A DNA stretch of 58,817 nt from an uncultured Alphaproteobacteria bacterium (lineage in GTDB: Bacteria > Pseudomonadota > Alphaproteobacteria > Rhodobacterales > Rhodobacteraceae). The position numbers and the translations under genes are program-made. Positions 52,163 through 58,817 of the stretch are shown one piece after another; the first letter of the stretch is position 1; each line of letters opens with the position of its first letter. Location: contig CACMAH010000009.1 in assembly GCA_902611605.1 (NCBI GenBank), positions 1 to 58,817 on the forward strand, in the 5' to 3' direction. Below the pieces are notes generated by a model, which saw only the letters and a program-made list of their open reading frames with translations, did no database searches and was not told the DNA's origin.

Positions 52163-55100
52163 TTAAGCTATTATCCCTGTATATGAATCGTTAGCATCGC
52201 CAAGTAATATGCCAGTCACACTTAATGTTGTATCACTTGAAAAATTAGCAAATGATATATTATCTTGATATGAAACATTGTTTTTATTAATTGCTGATAA
52301 ATCACTATTCTTATCGACAAAAACCCATTGCGCTTTGTGATCAACTTCTAGTCCTACAGAATATTTTAGAATTAAAAGAGCATCTTCAGCTGAGACTCTT
52401 CCGTCCTTATTTATATCTGCAGCAATATAACTAAATGCATCTTGTGCACCAGAAGTGGTACTTAGACCAACAGATAATCGAAGAGCATCTAGTGCATCCT
52501 GTGAGTTTATTGACTTTAACGTATTGGAATAATCTAATGAATTTGATAAAGTGAATGATGAATTTGAACTTATGTCAAAACTCAGGTTTCCATCACTACC
52601 AGACTGCTTGATTTCATCACTTGATTGAAAGTCAACTTTTGAATTCACATTATCTAAGTTGTAATTGGATCGAGAGGCAATATTTATTGTTAATTTATTT
52701 GATGTTATTGGAGCTACATAATTTCCTCCCAGACCCTGATCTCCCCAACTTAAGATTGAATTATCAGCTGTTTTTGCATAAAAGGCATTCGCATTAGATG
52801 ATAAACTTTGTATGTTTGAATTTTCAGAGACTAATGCATCGATTCTACTATTTTGATCTCCAGAAAACGAACCCCAAGTTACAAATGTTCCATCGTCAAA
52901 TAATAAAGCGTGTGCTGTTTCACTAGAAACTAAATCTTTAATGGTATTTGAACCATCGAATTTGGCCTTTACAGAATTACTATTTCCACCATATGCAGAA
53001 AATCCCCAGGTCGTTATAGTATTATCTGCATGTGTTGCAACAAAAGAATATCCATTTGAATAAATGTCTGTAACCTTATTTGTTCCGTTTAAATTATTTG
53101 CAACCGAAGAACTATCTCCTCCTAGAAAAGAACTTCCCCACGATACAACTGATCCATCTTCTCTCAGAGCTGCAAATGCACCATTAGTAGCAACTACTTT
53201 CTGGACTTTTATAGTCCCATCAAGACTTGAGCTTACAGAAGTACTTAGACCCCCATTGTCAAAATTACCCCATGTTACAACTGATCCATCCTGCATTAAA
53301 GCAGCAAAAGCGTTTGTAGTAGATGAAATATCAGTCACATTTACTCTACCATCTAGATTACTTGCCACAGTAGAAATATCACCACCGTCATTTTTATTAC
53401 CCCAAGCAACAACTGATCCATCAGCTTGTAAAGCAGCAAAAGCAGTTGAAGTAGAATAAATACAATTGACTTGTGTTGAAGAACCAAAATTGACAGACGA
53501 TGAATCCCCACCATATGCAGATTGTCCCCAGGTAATTACATCTCCTGTATTTGTTATTGCAGCAAAAGCATTCATATTAGAATAAATTGATTGAATGTTA
53601 TTATTAGTTTCTAGATTTTGGTTATCACCTCCTGATCCAGAAGATCCCCAAGTGACTACCGACCCATCACTTCTAATTGCTGCAAATGCAGATTTGGTTG
53701 AAGCAATAGAAGTTGCATTTATGGTTCCATTTAATTTTGTAGAAGCATCTCCTAAATTACCTCCTGTATTTTGATTTCCCCAAGCTATAACTGAACCATC
53801 AGTTTTAATAACAGCAAATGCTTTTTCTGAAGAATGAATGGAGGACACATTAACTAAATCAGATTTCAACGAACTAGTATCACCACCGTTTTCACTACTT
53901 CCCCAAGTATGAACTGTGCCATCATCATTTAAAATTGCAAAAGCATTAGCATTGCTAAATTGTTTTCCGTCTTGCCCATAATATGTATTGATCACTGATT
54001 GATTTTGAGTAGAAGAATAATTTGTTGCACTCAATGAAATTTTTGATTGTAATCCACCCTGCTCTTTTATTGTTCCCCAATTCCACCCAATATAATCTGA
54101 TCCTGCAGCCGCAGCACTTTCTGCTGTAGCATAAAGATCAATGTAAAAATACTCTGTTCCTTCATTTTCAGTATCCGCATAAACTTCAACATTAACGGAT
54201 TTTTCTGTTTCACCTATTCCGAAATCTAACTTTAATCCTTTTAAATGTTGGAAATCAGAACCAAGACTTGCATTATAAGCACTTGTATTGACATAAACAC
54301 TTGATGCCTGATCTGATCCGTCTCTTGTTATAATGAAAGTTGCAGTACTACCTTCGTAGGCTGTACTAGCTGAGGCGGTATAAGAATATGTTTTTTGAGC
54401 TACATCTTCAATTGTCCCCCAGTTCCATCCAATATAATCTGATCCTGCAGCTGCAGCACTTTCTGCTGTAGCATAAAGGTCAATATAAAAGTACTCGGTA
54501 CCTTCACTTGAATTACTATCGGCAAAAATTTCTACATCTACATTTTTTTCAGTTTCACTAGCTCCAAAATCAACCTGAACACTTTTTAAATGTTGAAAAT
54601 CAGTTCCTAAACTCGCATCATATGCACTTGTATTAACAAAAACACTGGAAGCTTGACCAGAACCATCTCTTGTTATTGTAAAAGTTGCAGTACTTCCTTC
54701 TTTTGCAGTTACAGCATTTACTGAGTACTTATACCCTTGTGATTGCGCCACTACATCTTCAATTGTCCCCCAGCTATATGTTAAGTAGTCATAACCCTCA
54801 ACCGCATCAGCATAGGTAGCATAAATATCAAAATAATAGTACTCAATACCCTCGGTTTTATTATCACTTTCTAACTTAACATCAACAGTTTTAGAAGTTT
54901 CTCCTACACTAAAATCTACTTGTTTTCCTATTATACTCTCAAAATCATCACCTGCAGAAGCATTATACTCACTAGTGTTGATATAAATAGTGGACGCTTG
55001 ATCAGATCCATCTCTTGTAATAGTGAATGTTGCAGTAGTCCCCTCTTTAGCTGAAATATCGCCTACTGTATAATTGTAACTTTTAGTAGTGGAAGATGTA

Positions 55101-58100
55101 TCTGTGATTGTACCCCAATTCCAGGCTATCCAATCATTACCTTCTTTTGCATCAGCATAAGTTTTATAAACATCCAAGTAATAATATTCTGTAGCCTCGT
55201 TAGAACTGTCAGAATAAATTTTAACATCCACAGTTTTTGTAGCTTCTCCAATAGCAAAATCAACTTGTTTGCCAGATAGAGTTTCAAAGTCTACTCCTGA
55301 AGTAGCATCATATTCACTCGTATTAACAAAGATGCTAGAAGCTTCATCTGTTCCATCTCTTGTAATTGTAAAAGTTGCAGTTTGTCCTTCGGAAGTTGTA
55401 TTTTCATTTACAGTATATGTATATTTTGTTGTACCAGAAGCACTATCACTTATATAAACCCAATCATAATCATAATAATTTCCTGAATCAAAATCAGAAG
55501 GATTAGTATAAAGATCTAAATAAAAATATTCATCTCCTTCAGCTTTAGTGTCGGTGTAGGTGTCAAATTCTACGACCTTTTTAGTTTCTTTTTCTGAGAA
55601 ATTTATTGCAGTTAATGACTTTGCCTCATAGTCATCTGATGTTGCGGTTCCATCAGATGTTGCAATATATATGATACTCTCAGAACCACTATTATCACGT
55701 GTAATTGTAAATGAAATTTTTTCACCTTCACTGTATGTTGTTTGGTCACTAGAAACAGTGTAGGCATAATTGGTTCCTGATGATGTGTCTTTTATTGTAG
55801 CAGTACCATAACTATGATAATTATTATCATAACCATCTGCTTTTGTAAGATACAAATCCAACCAGAAATTTTCTGAACTCTCAGTTTCATTGTCCGCATA
55901 AGTATCAATCTTTATCACTTTTGAAGTCTCTTTAGCAGAAAACGTAATGCTCTGAAGTTCCAATTCTTTAAAATCATTTTTGTCTGTATCCCAATGTGAA
56001 GTACTTATAAAAACAGTAGAGGCAGAACCAGAGCTACTTCTTGTAACAGTAAATTCGGCTGTCTCCCCTTCATTTGTAGTTACATCATTGATTGTGTATG
56101 AATAACTTTCTGAGGACGAAACATCATTGATGGTAACAGTTTTGTAGTATGCATAAGTAGTATCACTTTCATTAAGAAAAAGGTCTAAATAAAAAATTTC
56201 ATCTCCTTCGGAAACACTATCACTAAAGATATCAATATTTACGGTTTTTTTAGTTTCAAAAGAATTAAATTTAATTTCTTTTTTATTTAAAGTACTTAGA
56301 TCTGAACTTGAGGCACTACTTAATGTAGTAGATAAAAAGACTGAAGAATCTTCTCCTTGACCACTTCGGGTAATAGTGATTGGAACAGTATCACCTTCTT
56401 TAACCATTTCTCCATTATTGACTTGAATTGAGTATTCGAAATCAGAAAAAAGTTTATCCTTTATAAATGCAGATGCCTTTGTTTCAGGAGAAGTAGCTGT
56501 CGGTGATGTATAAAGTTCATAACCAAATGATTCTGTGGTTTCTAGCCAAAGATCTTCTGAAGTTTTTACAGTGAATGTTTTTAAAGTTTCACTTGGATTA
56601 AAAGTAATTTCAATATCACCACTATTTTCAAGATCATTTGAAAGTGCCGTATCAAAATAACTTTTTAGATAAACCTTTGTCTGTGTACCACTCCCTGATC
56701 TCATGACTGTAAAAGTAATATCATCACCCTCTGAAATAGCAGAGCTCTCATTAGGAGCAGACGAGAATAAAAGATAATTATAATTTGGTGTCCAATTATC
56801 TTGTAAATATATTGACTTAGTAGACAAAGGAGAAGTTGATGCCATACCGTCATATAAATTTATTTTAAATTCTTCTCCACTCTCTGTTTGATTATCGCTA
56901 TAAGTTTCAATGCTAACAGTAACAGATGTTTGTTTTTCTGAAAAAATTATAGGTTTTAGGACCAGATGTTCAAAATCATTTGAATTAGTTCCTCCATCCA
57001 CTGTAGAAAGATAAACCGTTGATTTTGAACCAGAAGAATCTCTTGTTATAGTTACTTCTAGATCAGAACCTTCACTGATAAGACCATTAGAATCAGCATT
57101 TGTAGTAATAGTGTAAGTTAAATTACTTTGATCTATATTCTTTATGAAAAGTTCCGATGTCGAAAACGGAGTTGTATCTTGTAACTTATTAAAAACTTTT
57201 AATTCGAAAGATTCAATACTTTCACTTAAACCATCTGAATATATAGGTATGGTGACGGTCTTAATTAATTCATTATCTGCAAAACCTATCTTCTGCATAC
57301 TCAATTCTTTAAAATCACCTGCTGCGGTTGTTTTGTGATTTGTAGTTAGATAAACAGAAGAAGAACCTCCTATATCACTTCTTGTAATAGTAACAGTTAC
57401 ATTTTCTCCTTCATTTACAGCAGAAATAGCAGTGTCAGCATCAGAAGATATTGTGTAAGTAAATGACTTAGCTGCTGCAGGTGAAGTAATAGCTATTGCC
57501 GGTGTGCACTGTTCCCAAAGATCTTCTAATTTTACATTAAAGCTAGAATGATAATATGATCCTGGTCCACCCCAAGGGTTTTCAATAAGAAATGTGTCAG
57601 TAGCACTATCATAGGATTGAAGTGCAAATGCGTGACCACCAACTGCCTCCTGTTTTCCATCTGCGTTATAAGAATTTCCCCAAAAAGCAATCCAACCTAT
57701 ACCACCATCATTAAGAGCCTTAATTACGTCACTTTTTAAATCTGAAAAATTTGAAGAATATTTATGTGAATTACTCTCTCCAAAATACCAATTTTTGCAC
57801 GTAAAATAATCAAACGAAAGGTTAGTCATCTGTTTTAAGGGATAAGCCAATCCACCTTCCATAAATTGATAGGAATTTCTTAATGTCGGTGAGTCATTCC
57901 AATTGCTTTGATCTTTTAAATTTACTTGAGAATTTACCTGAGCATAAGCTTTTTCTAGTTGAGTAACCCAAGTTTCACCATTGAGATTTTTACTACTATT
58001 TCCAGCAAATACAATTTGTTGAGATCCACTATAGGTAACTGGAAGCTCATTATTAATTGTAGTATAAACTGGTTCACCATCAAAATAAAATTTGACTCCA

Positions 58101-58684
58101 TAAGTACCATTTGGATTTTCTATGAACATATTTTCTATAATTGAAGGATTAGTTCTTGCTGCTGCTAAAAATGCTGCAATTGCATAGCATGTACCCGCAT
58201 AACCTTGATTAACATCAGTGTATGAAATACCATCAACAAAAAGACTACCTGAGGATGTATTATATGCATAAATGCCATCTGCAGCTTGTCCAGTGGCTGT
58301 ATCTCCTCCTGAAATTGGCATTGGTAAATCAGTACCTAAAAACCACTTACCAATAAGTTTATTTGCATCATTTTCAGATAAAGGAGCTTCCGTATTTAAA
58401 GAGGTAACATTATTAACACTAGTAGCACCTCCCCAGAAATAATAATTAGATGGATTATCAGTCAAACTACTATGCATTAGATATTTCAAGTATTCTGACT
58501 CAAAAACATCTGCTACATATATCTTCTGAAGATCTTGGAACTCGACTGTAGAAAGACCGGAATTTGCAGAATCTGTTAAAATATTTAACATTTCTGTAAA
58601 TGAAATTTTATTATCAGTAATTGCAACAGTTAAAGAACTTTTTATCTTATCTGTTTGTATTTCATCTATCCATGAATTAGACAT
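52163..58684 (-). CDS. Giant calpain-like protease with Calx-beta, RCC1-like and dockerin-like modules
   Basis: A 2173-residue multidomain protein. Residues about 150-400 match the calpain (peptidase C2) pattern: NQGYAGTCYAIA with Cys166, GGHAFALQ with His351 and IENPWGG with Asn369. Then come ten Calx-beta-like repeats (about 405-1540; each with an EG-TFTITR-type motif), ten RCC1/BLIP-II-like repeats (about 1570-1990; AFAALRADGSVVTWG) and a C-terminal dockerin-like module (about 2058-2130; DINKDGRVSAEDALLILKYS), whose first calcium loop is degenerate. No N-terminal signal peptide is visible. AGGGTGG supports the ATG. It is co-directional with the cohesin-like lipoprotein gene. Extracellular proteolysis or adhesion is inferred. 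Confidence 0.85.
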   Translation of the reverse strand: MSNSWIDEIQTDKIKSSLTVAITDNKISFTEMLNILTDSANSGLSTVEFQDLQKIYVADVFESEYLKYLMHSSLTDNPSNYYFWGGATSVNNVTSLNTEAPLSENDANKLIGKWFLGTDLPMPISGGDTATGQAADGIYAYNTSSGSLFVDGISYTDVNQGYAGTCYAIAAFLAAARTNPSIIENMFIENPNGTYGVKFYFDGEPVYTTINNELPVTYSGSQQIVFAGNSSKNLNGETWVTQLEKAYAQVNSQVNLKDQSNWNDSPTLRNSYQFMEGGLAYPLKQMTNLSFDYFTCKNWYFGESNSHKYSSNFSDLKSDVIKALNDGGIGWIAFWGNSYNADGKQEAVGGHAFALQSYDSATDTFLIENPWGGPGSYYHSSFNVKLEDLWEQCTPAIAITSPAAAKSFTYTISSDADTAISAVNEGENVTVTITRSDIGGSSSVYLTTNHKTTAAGDFKELSMQKIGFADNELIKTVTIPIYSDGLSESIESFELKVFNKLQDTTPFSTSELFIKNIDQSNLTYTITTNADSNGLISEGSDLEVTITRDSSGSKSTVYLSTVDGGTNSNDFEHLVLKPIIFSEKQTSVTVSIETYSDNQTESGEEFKINLYDGMASTSPLSTKSIYLQDNWTPNYNYLLFSSAPNESSAISEGDDITFTVMRSGSGTQTKVYLKSYFDTALSNDLENSGDIEITFNPSETLKTFTVKTSEDLWLETTESFGYELYTSPTATSPETKASAFIKDKLFSDFEYSIQVNNGEMVKEGDTVPITITRSGQGEDSSVFLSTTLSSASSSDLSTLNKKEIKFNSFETKKTVNIDIFSDSVSEGDEIFYLDLFLNESDTTYAYYKTVTINDVSSSESYSYTINDVTTNEGETAEFTVTRSSSGSASTVFISTSHWDTDKNDFKELELQSITFSAKETSKVIKIDTYADNETESSENFWLDLYLTKADGYDNNYHSYGTATIKDTSSGTNYAYTVSSDQTTYSEGEKISFTITRDNSGSESIIYIATSDGTATSDDYEAKSLTAINFSEKETKKVVEFDTYTDTKAEGDEYFYLDLYTNPSDFDSGNYYDYDWVYISDSASGTTKYTYTVNENTTSEGQTATFTITRDGTDEASSIFVNTSEYDATSGVDFETLSGKQVDFAIGEATKTVDVKIYSDSSNEATEYYYLDVYKTYADAKEGNDWIAWNWGTITDTSSTTKSYNYTVGDISAKEGTTATFTITRDGSDQASTIYINTSEYNASAGDDFESIIGKQVDFSVGETSKTVDVKLESDNKTEGIEYYYFDIYATYADAVEGYDYLTYSWGTIEDVVAQSQGYKYSVNAVTAKEGSTATFTITRDGSGQASSVFVNTSAYDASLGTDFQHLKSVQVDFGASETEKNVDVEIFADSNSSEGTEYFYIDLYATAESAAAAGSDYIGWNWGTIEDVAQKTYSYTASASTAYEGSTATFIITRDGSDQASSVYVNTSAYNASLGSDFQHLKGLKLDFGIGETEKSVNVEVYADTENEGTEYFYIDLYATAESAAAAGSDYIGWNWGTIKEQGGLQSKISLSATNYSSTQNQSVINTYYGQDGKQFSNANAFAILNDDGTVHTWGSSENGGDTSSLKSDLVNVSSIHSSEKAFAVIKTDGSVIAWGNQNTGGNLGDASTKLNGTINATSIASTKSAFAAIRSDGSVVTWGSSGSGGDNQNLETNNNIQSIYSNMNAFAAITNTGDVITWGQSAYGGDSSSVNFGSSTQVNCIYSTSTAFAALQADGSVVAWGNKNDGGDISTVASNLDGRVNVTDISSTTNAFAALMQDGSVVTWGNFDNGGLSTSVSSSLDGTIKVQKVVATNGAFAALREDGSVVSWGSSFLGGDSSSVANNLNGTNKVTDIYSNGYSFVATHADNTITTWGFSAYGGNSNSVKAKFDGSNTIKDLVSSETAHALLFDDGTFVTWGSFSGDQNSRIDALVSENSNIQSLSSNANAFYAKTADNSILSWGDQGLGGNYVAPITSNKLTINIASRSNYNLDNVNSKVDFQSSDEIKQSGSDGNLSFDISSNSSFTLSNSLDYSNTLKSINSQDALDALRLSVGLSTTSGAQDAFSYIAADINKDGRVSAEDALLILKYSVGLEVDHKAQWVFVDKNSDLSAINKNNVSYQDNISFANFSSDTTLSVTGILLGDANDSYTGIIA
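52166..52513 (-). other. Dockerin-like module of the giant protease (domain)
   Basis: This region encodes about 116 C-terminal residues: a first segment SINSQDALDALRLSVGL, a linker, then DINKDGRVSAEDALLILKYS, an EF-hand-like calcium loop (D-x-N-x-D-G-x-V-S-x-x-D) with the following helix. The protein ends with the GILLGDANDSYTG type of tail seen after dockerins. The first loop lacks Asp at positions 1 and 5. It pairs conceptually with the cohesin-like C-terminus encoded at 49332-49706. Confidence 0.7.
54069..54752. repeat. Recently duplicated Calx-beta unit (342-bp period)
   Basis: The last two Calx-beta repeats of the giant protease are near-identical over long stretches at DNA level. Matching points at 54069 and 54411 are 342 bases (114 codons) apart, and the segment encoding SDYIGWNWGT differs by only a few mostly silent changes. 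Older repeats further into the gene are more divergent. This indicates a recent in-frame tandem duplication. Confidence 0.75.
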
Positions 58685-58817
58685 TAAACCACCCTATAAA
58701 TATTGTTTTTACTACCAGCTTATTACAAAGAATCGAATTATTCATCATCAGTTATAAGTATACATAATATTCATCTAAATCATATTTATTCTAATATGAA
58801 AAATAAGTTTATAGATA

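Overview
The window reads as chromosome of a free-living, low-GC marine bacterium, most likely an Alphaproteobacterium. Reasons: strongly AT-rich genes, many ABC and TRAP solute-uptake systems, a Zur-type zinc regulon in alphaproteobacterial layout with DUF1826 and DUF6525 partners, a PCu(A)C copper chaperone, a GcvT-fused dimethylglycine/sarcosine dehydrogenase-type enzyme and a DUF924 protein. The exact lineage cannot be fixed from this sequence. No phage, insertion sequence, CRISPR array or rRNA is visible.

Layout. 0.2-3.6 kb: oligopeptide-type solute-binding protein, M20 peptidase and PCu(A)C chaperone. 3.8-5.2 kb: tRNA-Arg(ACG) followed by a GC-rich isopenicillin N synthase-type oxygenase that looks transferred. 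5.3-8.2 kb: a TPR protein and a 2OG-Fe(II) hydroxylase behind a sigma-54-like promoter, then DUF924. 8.3-21.7 kb: a carbohydrate locus with a glycerophosphodiesterase overlapping a GH4 glycosidase, a complete sugar ABC transporter (two permeases, binding protein, divergent ATPase) and a five-gene operon (LacD-like aldolase, fucose/arabinose-isomerase-like protein, 2-hydroxyacid dehydrogenase, threonine-synthase-like PLP enzyme, GH2 glycosidase). 21.8-29.1 kb: di-haem peroxidase, Sel1 protein, TRAP transporter, Gfo/Idh/MocA oxidoreductase and an MFS transporter broken by an in-frame TGA. 29.1-35.3 kb: zinc homeostasis (znuA and zur-znuC-znuB-COG0523 GTPase-hisI-like around a perfect 19-bp Zur palindrome). 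35.4-41.3 kb: methyltransferase, aminotransferase, two DMT-type exporters and the DMGDH-like enzyme. 41.4-45.5 kb: nuclease, then multicopper oxidase and c-type cytochromes expressed divergently from two mirror-image MerR/CueR-type promoters. 45.5-49.0 kb: TauD-family dioxygenase, APH-family kinase, MAPEG and GST proteins. 49.3-58.7 kb: two giant genes.

The most unusual part is the right end. A 2173-residue protein has a calpain-like cysteine protease domain, ten Calx-beta-like repeats, ten RCC1-like repeats and a C-terminal dockerin-like module. It lies 38 bp upstream of a 931-residue predicted lipoprotein with Ig/cadherin-like repeats that ends in a cohesin-like domain. I read this as a candidate two-gene cohesin-dockerin system that would attach a calpain-like protease to the cell surface, outside the classical cellulosome setting.

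Several genes lack an ATG, GTG or TTG where homology or a ribosome-binding site predicts the start (TRAP small permease, di-haem peroxidase, a small unlisted frame). This may mean ATA/ATT initiation or assembly error. All functions here are inferred from reading the translations; no database search was run.
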